Below are positions 1-18,523 of a DNA stretch of 64,000 nucleotides, piece by piece. Source of the DNA: Pterobdella sp. o SKG-2022 (Eukaryota; Annelida; Clitellata; Hirudinida; Piscicolidae). Made by a program: the position numbers and the translations under genes. How positions within the stretch are numbered: position 1 is the first letter of the stretch; each line of letters starts with the position of its first letter. The stretch is from contig OZ038321.1 in assembly GCA_964035795.1 (NCBI GenBank), positions 15,741,971 through 15,805,970 of the forward strand. Direction: 5' to 3'. The notes beneath the pieces are model-generated. The model was not told the origin of the DNA. It was given only the letters and a program-made list of their open reading frames with translations, and made no database searches.

Positions 1-620
1 ATACTAACAAGGTTTTTTGAAATTTTTAGATAATAATGTAATAATTTAAGTATCTAAAACAGATTTTGGAAATGTTTTCAAAAAATGAAATTTTTCAATT
101 GATTAAAAGTTTGGACTTAATCGTCTGACTTTAATGTTTGAATTACAGAGTAGTGATCCAAAAAAATTAATTAAAATTAAGTTTAAAAAAAGAAAAATAA
201 ATATTGCATAATTTATTATGTAATTCAAACATGAAGATGTCTTATATGTTGACAGTCGTTTTAAAAAAGGTAAAAATTTCATGAAAGTTTTGTTTAAAGC
301 TAATAGCGTATGAAATTCATTATTATACCAAAATTTTTCGTTATAGTTACTTATGTTTGAATTAGATTTTTACGCAATATAATTATTGATAAAGCTGTTG
401 AAGATAACTTATACATTTTGATAAGAAGTTGTTTTGAAGTACAATATCTTCAATATCTTCAAATTGCACCAGTTTCAAAGTTCACACCATAATATTATAT
501 ATTCATAGCTACTTTTAACCATCGTACGGTGCTTAAAAGTTAACTTTCGTGAGGTACGTTGAATTTCAAAACATTCTTTTGAAAATTTGATTTTAAACTT
601 TTAGTTCAGGTGTTGTAACA
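1..620. other. 5' flank of the SCP2 gene, no coding signal
   Basis: AT-rich sequence with no ORF that resembles a protein. It presumably holds the 5' UTR and promoter of the SCP2 gene. The reading frame of that gene stays open upstream of its ATG for a few codons, to a possible splice acceptor at 608-609. An upstream coding exon outside the window therefore cannot be fully excluded. Confidence 0.4.
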
Positions 621-1381
621 ATGAAAAAATCTCCGAAACATAGCAACTTTAAAGCCGAAGCTATTTTTAATGCAATCAAAAAGGATTTTGAAAAGGTTCA
701 AAACATTTTGACATTTTGAACAATCAGAAAAAAATATTTCTTTTTATATCAGTTTCAAAATTTTCAGAATGGAAAAAAGTACGTAGATTCGGTGAAAGGA
801 ATTTTTGTTTTCCACGTTTTAAAAGGAGACGAAAAGCAAGTCTGGGTAATTGATGCCAAGAATGGCAATGGCAGCGTTAAACAGGATCCAGCTGGTAATT
901 TTGTTCGAAACATGTTTTCCAGAAATTTAACTATACACCTTTGAGCTATTGAATTCCAATCTGAAATTTTATTTTAAATGGAATAAGTATATTATTTTAT
1001 TTTTGAATATTATAGCAATGTGAACTAAACTTGCCATGTACATCATTATTCCAAAAAAATAATTTTCTATTAATTCTTTGAAAATACATAATATACACTT
1101 AAAACCCATTGTTGACATCAGCTAATGGGGATGTGGTGATAACAATGGAGGATGATGAGTTACTGCAAGTGATGCTGGGAAAAGTAAATGCCCAACAAGT
1201 AAGTGCTTGTTGGCTTTTAAAGTATTTTATATTTCTTGTTTTGATATCTTTCAAGTGTTTTAATTTTTAAATAAATCTTTTTCAGGCATTCTTCAAAGGA
1301 AAGCTTCGCATTAAAGGTAGTATAGCCTTGGCTACTAAAATGGACCAAATTATGCCTAAAGACTTTGCGTCAAAACTTTGA
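621..1381 (+). CDS. SCP2-domain sterol/lipid carrier protein, peroxisomal
   Basis: Four exons join in phase: 621-695, 768-894, 1122-1198 and 1286-1381, giving 124 residues, the size of a stand-alone SCP2 domain. Family hallmarks are visible. The segment VWVIDAKNGNGSV matches the W-x-D-x-KNG-G-V strand of SCP2. VVITMEDDELLQVMLGK matches the 'TITM..D...L..GK' block, and AFFKGKLRIKG matches the 'AFFQGKLKI.G' block that lines the lipid tunnel. The protein ends in Ser-Lys-Leu-stop, a canonical PTS1 signal, so it should be imported into peroxisomes. SCP2 domains bind and transfer sterols, fatty acyl-CoAs and other lipids. The ATG at 621 was chosen because it gives a normal domain N terminus. If coding exons lie upstream, this could instead be the C-terminal domain of a larger SCP2-fusion enzyme (SCPx, HSD17B4, HSDL2). 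Domain identity is very likely; the stand-alone architecture is likely. Confidence 0.88.
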
Positions 1382-2240
1382 ATAGTTTTCAGTCATTTCC
1401 TTGAGTTAAGGTTAATTTTCATCTTGATTGTTACTATCAATATTAATTTAGTAGAGTTTTAGTTAGTCCTAATTTGAGAAAATTTCTTTCTCAGGATAAT
1501 CATCATAGTTTAGCATCTTCGTTTTATTATTCATGGGTTGACTTTTTAAATTCGGATTTATAATGTTGCTGTATTTTACTTGAACTGCATTCCCTTAAAT
1601 TTTCTTAGTTCATTTTTCATTTTATTCATTACCATTTTTGTTTTTTCTTCTTCTTCATTAATAATTAATATTTTGCAGAAATTATTGAATTGATTCATAT
1701 ACTTTCATATTTGAAAATATCGAAATATATTTTTTTTATCCTTTCGTTGAAATTATATAGATTTAGTTGTTTAAATCTTAAGTTTTTTCAAACTTTTACT
1801 TTTAAGCTATTACTTCTATTGGGTATTTATAAATTTTCCACATTTAAATTGTAATAATTATATTTATAAATTGAACACTTTAATCAAATGAGATTCATCA
1901 ATTAAAATCGTTTTCTCAAAGCCTTTGGTACATCGAATAAACTTGAAAAACATAGTTTTTGCTGATTCGAAAAAAAATCATTTTCACGTGAAAGCGTTTT
2001 GTTGAAAAGTATTTCAAGAATTTTCCTATTCTTTTTCAACTTTGTCAGTAGCTAAAAATATATAAATAAATCGTCTGAATGTGATACATAATACATGAAA
2101 AAGCAATGGATATTTTCTAAGATGCGTTTTTTTCTAATTGATGCTTTTTATAACAATGCAAAGATTTCTTAGCTTTTCCGCAAATAATAAGGGTAGAAAT
2201 CAGTATAAAAATGCGATAATACCATTGGAATCACGCACAC
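1382..2240. other. Intergenic, SCP2 to troponin I
   Basis: About 0.9 kb of AT-rich DNA with no supportable ORF. An AATAAA at 2063-2068 could end a long SCP2 transcript. A CTAAAAATAT stretch near 2053 resembles an MEF2 site, which would suit the muscle gene downstream; this is a motif match only. Confidence 0.4.
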
Positions 2241-2241
2241 A

Positions 2242-2247
2242 TATAAG
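2242..2247 (+). promoter_or_regulatory. Candidate TATA box of troponin I
   Basis: TATAAG lies about 40 bases before the proposed troponin I start codon at 2283. Initiation 25-30 bases downstream would give a very short 5' UTR. This is inferred from position and motif only. Confidence 0.3.
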
Positions 2248-2282
2248 GTTCCATAATAAACTACCTGCGTGCTACTATCATC

Positions 2283-4256
2283 ATGACTACAACAGCAGTA
2301 GAGCAAAAGTTTATGCAGTTTGGAAGCTTGCTGTAAATTCAATATATTGAGGTAGCTACTACCATTTCAACTTTCTTCTTTATCGAATTTTTCTTTTGCG
2401 ATTTTCAATTCTTGTCACTATGTAAGTTTGCCTATCAATAATGGATTTATTTTTTTACTAAGAAAGTTTTTTGTGAATTTAAATTTTATCAAAATTATAA
2501 ATTTGTAGGCGGTTATAAATTACCTTGATAGATTAATTAAAATTTTTAACAATATTTTAGGGGTGAAGTTGCTGAAGTGAGTTTTATATATTGAAAAATA
2601 TTTAGGTTAAATGTCAAGTTATTAATAATTTTATTTAACAAGTAAACTTAAAATTTTGTTTTTATCACAATTAAGCTATTTAGTAAGATATAAATTTTAT
2701 ACCCAATTTACAATCTATCAACGTTTGTTTTTACATATGTTCTATATAAAGGAAAACAATTAGCAATTGCATTGGCTTGAAATTAAAAACTGTTTGAACA
2801 CATAGTTTCATGTTTAAGATGCTTCATAAAAATTATTTTCAATAAAATTTAGCTTTCAAACAGCCACAATATCTAATTATAACTTCAAAACACAGCAGCA
2901 AAACATTGATGTCAAAAAAACAGCTGAAGATCTGAAAAGGCAGCAAGAGAAAGATGCGGAAGAAAGAACCAGAATTTTGGCCGAACGTATCCCGAAATTC
3001 TCAATTGATGGACTCGACCAAGGTTTCCAGCGCTTCTTTGATATTGATTATCGTGTTAATTTTTCAATTAAAGATATATGATAATTTTTATCAAACCCAA
3101 ATAACAAATACTGAATTAATAAATACTATCTTTATTTTTATTTTATTAAAACAGTATGTACTTTTCGTTAACAGTGTAAAATTTTAAAATGAAGAGTTTC
3201 GTATTTTTTAAATAAAAGGAAATAAAATTAGTTTAGTAGATTAATAAAAAACATATAATTTCTCAAATAAAACATTCCCAATTTTTCCCAGCTTCTCTTG
3301 ACGCCCAGGTGAGGAACTGGTACGACACTGCTTGCAAGTTGGAAGAGGAAAAATATGACCTTGAATTCAAATTGAGAAAATTGGATTTGGAAGTTAGTGA
3401 ATTCTTCATTATTCAATACAATTAGCAGCATTTTTTGCAAAAAATCATTTATTTACCAATTAATTTTGCTTCAATTTAATAGTAATCTCTGAAACACATG
3501 GTAATTATGATTACAATCTATATATTCTTAAATTTTTTTCAGATTAACGAATTGAACATCATTGTCAACGACATTAAAGGCCATTTGTGAGTTGTTTTAT
3601 TTAATTTTTATTCAACTTTTTGTTACATATTATCAGAATAGGATGTTGATAATGATTTTGTACATGTATTCTCTATGAAAATATGTCTTCATTCAGTTAA
3701 TACATTTTCAGCGTCAAGCCATCTTTGAAGAAAGTTTCAAAAACAGAACAGAAGTAATTATAAAGTTTTTTTTTCATTTTATACAAATAATAATGTTTGA
3801 CTAGAAGCATAGTTAGTAGTTATCTTATAAATGTATTATTCGCAAGCTTAGTAATTGAAAATCTGTTTAAACAATCTCTTCAAACTCAGACTGGCAAAGA
3901 TTGCAGAGGTAAAGAAGAAGCTAGGCTCAGCCTTTAGAGATAACCTCAAATCTACTGGTCACTCCAAGCACTCCGTCGATGACTCCGAAGCGGTGAGATT
4001 TTCCTTATAATACTCAATATACCTGTTTACGAACTGTAAAGTTTCAAAGTATACAAAAGTGAGTTTGAAGTTACGTTAACTATGAAATATTCATACTTGA
4101 AATCCCATAAATTTTTAAATTTTTCTTATAATCTATGAAAAAATAAAGTTTTCTTTTCTATAATAAAAACAGAAGGATAGAGCGGAGATCGGCCAAGACA
4201 ATGCTTTTGAGGAGGCTCCAGCTGAAGAAGAGGAGGAAGAAGAGGAGGAAGAGTAA
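2283..4256 (+). CDS. TnI: Troponin I, short invertebrate-type isoform
   Basis: Troponin I is the inhibitory subunit of the thin-filament troponin complex; it binds troponin C, troponin T and actin. Exons 2896-3022, 3292-3392, 3543-3586, 3712-3753, 3890-3992 and 4173-4256 are well supported. The helix KKTAEDLKRQQEKDAEER and the ILAERIP block match the N-terminal troponin-C/T binding helix. YDLEFKLRKLDLEINELN and VNDIKGHFVKPSLKKVSK match the TnT coiled-coil region and the conserved 'DLRGKFVKPTLKKVSK' block. Two 5' exons, 2283-2308 (ATG) and 2561-2576, are proposed because they join in phase and have usable splice sites; they lack homology. The full model has 180 residues. The acceptor at 2895/2898 is a NAGNAG pair, so one glutamine may be optional. 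The tail after AFRDNLK is unusual: the usual W-containing mobile domain is missing and the protein ends in about ten glutamates. Identity is firm; the N terminus is tentative. Confidence 0.85.
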
Positions 4257-4302
4257 ATCTTGATGCTTATACTATTGATCCTGCATGATACATTAATTAA
4301 TG

Positions 4303-4308
4303 AATAAA
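4303..4308 (+). terminator. Polyadenylation signal of troponin I
   Basis: AATAAA lies 47 bases after the troponin I stop codon, a normal place for a polyadenylation signal. Confidence 0.6.
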
Positions 4309-6175
4309 GGGCTTTCTAAAATTATATATTTTTGTATCTATATACAGTCTTATAGACTCTATTAGTAAAATTTAGATTATGAATAAATGTGATTAAAATG
4401 CATTTCATATTTATAACCAGTTGAATGAATTTGATAGACACTTGTGCAAAATACTTTATTACTCTTAATGATTGGCAACTGAGTAGAATGGGATTTTTCA
4501 GCGACTTATGTTAGTTCGAATATTATGGTGGATGGCTGAGCTTAATTAGGATTCGCATTGAATGTTTTACTTTGAAGTATATTTAATGGATCAATAAAAC
4601 TGTCATAACCACCATTAATCATTCATTTGTTTTTAGCGAGTTGAATGATTTAGGAACTAAAAAATATTTTTTAACAAACACTAGAGAAACTATTTTAATT
4701 ATATTTCTTGTTTATTGTTTAGAAAATATTTCTTACAACCCTAAAACCTGAAAAGACTTATGGAAAAGTAAGAACTGAACTCATACAGAAAACTATTCAA
4801 ATTTCCCCTAATAATAATTGCCGAATTATTGATCAGTTGCAAATATAGGAATGATAGTTGTCAAATTCAAGTGGCATACTAAAGTTTCAGGTGAACAAGT
4901 GAATAAATAATGAATCCAAATGGTTTGTAATGATTATTAAACGCGCAGTGGTTATTGCATTTGAGGCGACAAAATCATACAGATTATATGTTACTTTGCC
5001 CTTTTGCTTGAATACTTTAACAATATCAGCCTGTATATCATCCGCACAAAGGTAAAATAAAAATTGAAATCTAAAATAACATTTCCAATAGCTGACATTG
5101 AACCTCTAAAATGTTAATTACTTAAACAGTGGCCGTTAAGTTCAACAAACAAAACCAACATCATAATGAAAGCCTAGTGATAATAATGAATAACAAACAC
5201 ATGCATTAATAAGCAAAGAAAGACTTAACTTTATCTATCTTCACTGATGTTTTCGATAAGGTTTAAGGCGATATTAATGTTACTATTGTGCAACCAGAGT
5301 TGCTAGAAAAGTTAAATAATTTTTAAAATATGAATAATAATCATTTGAATATGAAAACATAAAATATTCAAATCAATTAATCCCATAAAAAGCTGGAATA
5401 ATGACGTATCTTAAATATGGATTTTGAAGGCTACATATTTATTGACTTTATACAAATGTTTTAAAAAAACTAAAAAGCAACGTATTTTATAAAAAGCAAA
5501 CACAAAGCAAAAAAATATTTAAAAATTAAATTGATAAGCTACTCAATCAAAGGTAAAGAACCGTGAAAACCATAATGAAAGAATTTAGTAAAAATTTCAA
5601 ATAAAATTCTTAAGCCATCCGTGTACTTATATAGTGAGAGCTTCAGTTGAGCAAAGTAACCCAAACACAACTACAAAACAAATCATTTAAATTTCAATAA
5701 TTGCTAAGGTTTATGAACGATAATTGAGCAAAAATTATGTATATAATAAAATAATGATTTAAAAAACAAACAAATCATATATGATGAAAATCAAGAAATA
5801 TCTTTAATAACTTAATGGACTGGTAGCATAACAATAATATTAGTATTAAGAGTGACAACGTACGGACGCAAAGATGTTAATATTGAACGAAGTTTCTGTT
5901 GCAAACGAGAGTAGCCGTAATTAATATCCCGTATGAAAAATCAGTTTGAAGTGCCAACGTTATAATAAGGGCAATTAGTGGAAGAATGGAAAATAATTGG
6001 ATAAAACAATGTGAATTTTGACAGAAGCATTGAAAACAAACAGAAGCATAATATAAATACTAGGATAACAATTTATACAAATTCTAAAGAATACATACAA
6101 AGACATGATCTGAAAGAATCCACAGAACAAATGGAGAAGTAATCAGAACAAGTTTGAAAGCATTTTATAAAAGAT

Positions 6176-6232
<57 letters not shown>

Positions 6233-6526
6233 AAAATGCAAAAAATGAAGATAATGATAGATATTGATGAGCGGAAACTGAATACATAAGATAGTAATTT
6301 TTGCATCGAAATCTTAAGATTTAAATACTGTTTGAAGCAGTAATTAACAAAAGACTTTTTCGACAGTTAATGCTCAATTTCAAACCGATTGTATCGGGAC
6401 ACGAAGTAACCAAGAGCTATACTCTATGAAATTCAAATGCTTCTACATATAAAATGATAACCTAGAAAAATCAAAAAATAGAATCATTATAATAATGACA
6501 ATGAAAACATTAACAATCTACATTTC
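4309..6526. other. Intergenic between convergent troponin I and RAB35 genes
   Basis: About 2.2 kb of AT-rich DNA between two genes that point at each other. No supportable coding sequence. It contains the TA microsatellite listed separately and the undefined 3' UTR of the RAB35 gene. Confidence 0.4.
6181..6227. repeat. (TA)n microsatellite
   Basis: About 23 uninterrupted TA units, read directly. It sits in the 3' flank of the minus-strand RAB35 gene. Confidence 0.95.
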
Positions 6527-14541
<8,015 letters not shown>

Positions 14542-16033
14542 CTTTTGACAATTTGATAGTAGAAAGACCAAAACAAGGATGCTAGCTAAATAAGGAATCT
14601 AACTACCGCATTGAGATATAAGTGTCAAAGCTTCTAAGACGATTCTTTTTAATGATTAAGATATAGAAAAACGAGAAAAATTTTGTTTAAAAAAAAGATG
14701 ATCAAATTCAAATAGATTTACAAAAAATGCTTCCAATCTAACTTTCTTTAAGCCATACACAACACAACACGAAACAATAACTGGGTGCGCTAGACTTTAA
14801 CATACAACACATGTACAAAAAATTTCTACATTACTACCTCTGCTTCACAAACTACCCAAAAAACCTTATTCTATTTTCATCTTCACCACAGAATCTTTAA
14901 GTTTTACAGCGAGTTTGTTACTTTGAAAGAAAAATTTTTGGTTGCACCGAAAAATTCCTATTCAATAAAGTTTATTAATAGTAAAAAAAAATATATAAAT
15001 TGAGATTCTCGAAATACATTGTTCATTTTCATAAGTGTATAGAATGAAGTAGGTAAAAATCAGAGTTATCGAACACAATTTTTTCCCTATATTATCTTGT
15101 TTTGATATATCCTCAAATTGAAAACTACTATGTTTTTTATTTGTGTTTTCAACTGAAGAACTAACACAATACAACCCAATTATAGATGAAATTGAAGGGA
15201 CTTAGATTTTCAGAAGTTTCTGGGCCACATAATTATTATACATAGAAAAAACTATAGAAATTGTTGAAACTAGATAATATATAAATGTTCTTGATGAAGT
15301 AGAATAGCTTAAATTAAATTGTAAGGTAACATTATCAAGTGACGGTAATGTAAGCTAGTTTTACGAAAAGCTTGGCGTTTTTTTTAAATAAATACTTTTT
15401 GTTTGTTGACCTTACATGCTCGTAAAATAATGAAAAGAGAAAAGCTGTCATATATAATTGTTATCGTATCAAACTTAATTTTAGTATTAAAACCGCTTAT
15501 AATGATTTATTTTTTGTTTCTGACTTGAATAAATTTACTTTTAAATACACAGAATTTTTTTATTGAAACAGGAAATGCTATCATTTTTTAGCACAAACAT
15601 GAATCTAAAAAAATATTCCTTATACCTGTGCTTCAATATATCTTAATTAATATTAGTGTAAATGCACAATAAAATCCTTTTTTATGTTAAGAGCTTTGAG
15701 TACTGTTTCCAAACTTTTCATTAGTCTTTAGCTATGAGATGAATAATAATGTTTAACAGACAATAATCTTGTTTGAACCACTAAGTAGGTAAATAACGTC
15801 AAGAATATGAGTAATTTTTAAACAGTTTTTTGCAAAGTTTATATATTCTTTCAATAAAAATGATTTTTATCGAACCAATGAGATAATTATTATCCTTACT
15901 AAATTTGAATTGTGTTCAATCCATGTTCTTTTTCGGCTTTTCAGTTAATTTTAAACAACCACGTATTATATAAATCCATTATGAAGCTTGAGTTTAAATT
16001 AAAACTGTATGTAAGGTTTTAAAAAAGTTTGAA
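14542..16033. other. Intergenic, RAB35 promoter side and 3' flank of the CNG channel
   Basis: About 1.5 kb, AT-rich, no coding signal. It contains one of three copies of the short repeat TTACGAAAAGC (15361-15371). Confidence 0.4.
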
Positions 16034-18523
16034 TCATAAATCATAAAATTCTGGTTTTTTCTTCGTAGTTAACCATTTTTTAACCTTGTATTCATTTTTT
16101 GAAAGCATTCTTTTGATGTTTTTTTGGGCTGCATCAAAAAACACATTCACCTTTTCGACTTCTTCAAGCATGTTATCAATTCTTTTTTCAAAAATTCGAA
16201 GTTTTTCTTCGTCTTTCATGTTCATCAGTTCTTGCTTTTTTGCTAGTTCTTCGTCTAATAAGTTGTCTTTTCTAAGCATTTTTCTTCCCATTTCAATCAA
16301 CTTCGTTTTGGCATCAGGATATTCTTTTAATGTGTTCCAAAGGTCTTTTTTTGATAAAACATAAAGATCTGAATACCCAACACTTCGAATGTTGGCTGTT
16401 CTTTTGTTGCCGTTTTTATTACCTAAAATTTGTAAATTATGCATTTTTGAGCGTTATGCTAAATATTTCACAAAATACTTATTTATCATCAAAAACGTAC
16501 CCGCAATGTTGAGTATACTGATTTCTCCAAAAACCACTCCTTCTTTGAGAGTGGCAAAAACTTTACTTTCATCTTCAGATACAACTTGTAACTCACCTTT
16601 CTTAATTATATACAATTCTTTTCCAATGTCCCCTTTTCTACAGACATAATCTCCGGGACTAAACACTGATAATTTTAAACGAAGAACCAGTTCCATTAAA
16701 AGTCCTTCTTCACATTCTTTAAAGATTTCAACTCGCTGTAAAGTCTCGAAATGAACTCTCAAAGCTATTTCTTTTTTCAATCTGTTAGACAAACTTGAAA
16801 GGACTTCTTCCTCGTCCTTCATCTGATGTCCCATCAGCAAGTAGTTGAACCATCTTTAAAAAAAGAAGTTTTTATTTATTGTATAAATAATAATTTATTC
16901 TATAATGTGTTTTTCATTGTCATTTATTTCTTTTTTCTAATGATTAAAATTCAAACCTATGCATTGTTAATGATCTTATCATAGTTACTGAAATAAATAG
17001 CACTAAGCTTAATTTTTTAGAGACATCTTAATTTACTTATAAATGATATTTAACAATTTATTTCACTTCGATTAATTGTTGAACAGCATTAAGCTTACAA
17101 ACTTGGTTACTCTTTTTTCAATATCTTGTCTGACTTTTCTCAAATCTACGTATTGTTTTACACCATCTATATCTTCCTCCAATGAAGTCTTTTCAGAATT
17201 CATGCTTGTTATAATATCACTGACATTTCCAATGATAGTCGCGAACAAAAGAATTCCTGCCAATAAAAACAACTTGAATAAATGGTTGAACATCAAATTT
17301 TGATTGAGAAAATGACCTAGCAAGTACTGGAAAACCATGATGACGAACTCCAGCACCTTGACCGGGTGGTTGACATCCCCCAATGCCACCAGTGTTAATA
17401 GAGACCAATAGAAACAATAAGTATAAATAAATAGCAATTCGTCTGAACCAGATGCATCTAGGTACTTTTTCTCACAAGAACTATTCACAAAAACCCATTG
17501 ATCCGTACAGAAACCAAGCCAGGAGCTGAGCGTGTAATAAAAACAAGCATTCCAATGAAAGCTAAGAATTAAATACAAAACCAACTGAGCTGCTCTGAAA
17601 ACGTAGGGATAATTCGACCGAGAATCAGTTTTGTCAAAAAGGGTTGAAATTCTATAAATTCTCAAAACACGATTAACTCTTAAAAACGCATAATCGGGCC
17701 CTTTAATAATATAAAAAATGTCGGTCGGAAATATGGATAAAACGTCAAAAATGAAAAGTTTGCTTTTGAAATACAACTTTCTTAATCTTTTAGTATCTAT
17801 TATAAACAAGCCGTTTTCTAGGTTCACTGTAAATAATATTAAAGAATTTAAATTTTCGAATAAGTTTCAAATTATAAAACTTTTAATAAAAATAAATTTT
17901 TCTAAAACATACCTTTTCTAGAATGTACAAACATATCCACAAGATACAGAAAGTCTGAGATATAATCCAGTACAAACCAATATATTCTTGGTTTTACTTG
18001 AACTTCTTCAAAAGTTGATCTAACAGCCAAAGAAATAGTGTTATAAAGAACGGCTGTAGAGATAATTATGAGCCAAATGAAATAAAAATCAGAGGCTGGA
18101 TCTACAACCGCACTGAGCCACCACCTACAAATAAGTTGCTATCATACTGTATTCCATCAAACACTACCGTAGGTTTAATTTTTATTTCTATGTTATCAAA
18201 ATGATTAATTTTCATAGATTTAATGGAGAGATATATATTTTTAAATAAAAAAACAGTGTATAATGATAAACTTTTTGCTTTTAAGTTTTTGCGAAAGTGG
18301 AAGATCCATCATGATTGTAACACTTGATCCTTCTTCATCTGAAAAGTCTTCGGGCCGCATCTGGCTCATGTTTTGAGAATCCAACAATACAATTTTTTCA
18401 CAATACAAAATTTGTTTTCTCTATATTTTCATTTTAATATGACCAAAGAAACATTCAAGCATCTCAGCACAGGCTTATATTCATTAGTTTTCTTACACCT
18501 CTGCGGTTGCTAAGACTACCCAT
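16034..18523 (-). CDS. Cyclic-nucleotide-gated cation channel, CNGA-like
   Basis: Minus-strand exons: 18523-18497, 18360-18272, 18124-17913, 17826-17317, 17256-17103, 16853-16501 and 16422-16034, all in phase, 577 residues. An alternative start at 18369 needs no first exon and gives 571. Six-helix voltage-sensor fold: S1 WLIIISTAVLYN, S4 LRVNRVLRIYRIS with spaced arginines, S5 LSFHWNACFYY. The pore SLLTLVALGDVNHP has Asp where vertebrate CNGA channels have Glu (TIGETP). S6 is FVIMVFQYLLG-ILLFATIIGN. The C-linker KRVTKWFNYLL leads to a cyclic-nucleotide-binding domain with PGDYVCRKGDIG, FGEISIL and KRTANI, the phosphate-binding cassette. A C-terminal helix (DEELAKKQELMNMKDEEKLR) matches the CNGA leucine-zipper region. 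Expected to pass Na+/Ca2+ at the plasma membrane when cGMP or cAMP binds. Short N terminus; no visible calmodulin site. The intron 17316-17257 is 60 nt and stop-free. Confidence 0.9.

Noticed and set aside
2138..2350. 70-codon ORF upstream of troponin I as a separate gene
   Set aside because: No protein-like pattern; it overlaps the proposed troponin I promoter and first exon in another frame.
2954..3187. ORF running through the first well-supported troponin I exon into the intron
   Set aside because: Different frame from the conserved troponin helix, and its second half is AT-rich intron.
17217..17417. Minus-strand ORF rich in Gly and Gln across the CNG pore exon
   Set aside because: Out of frame with the conserved pore and S6.
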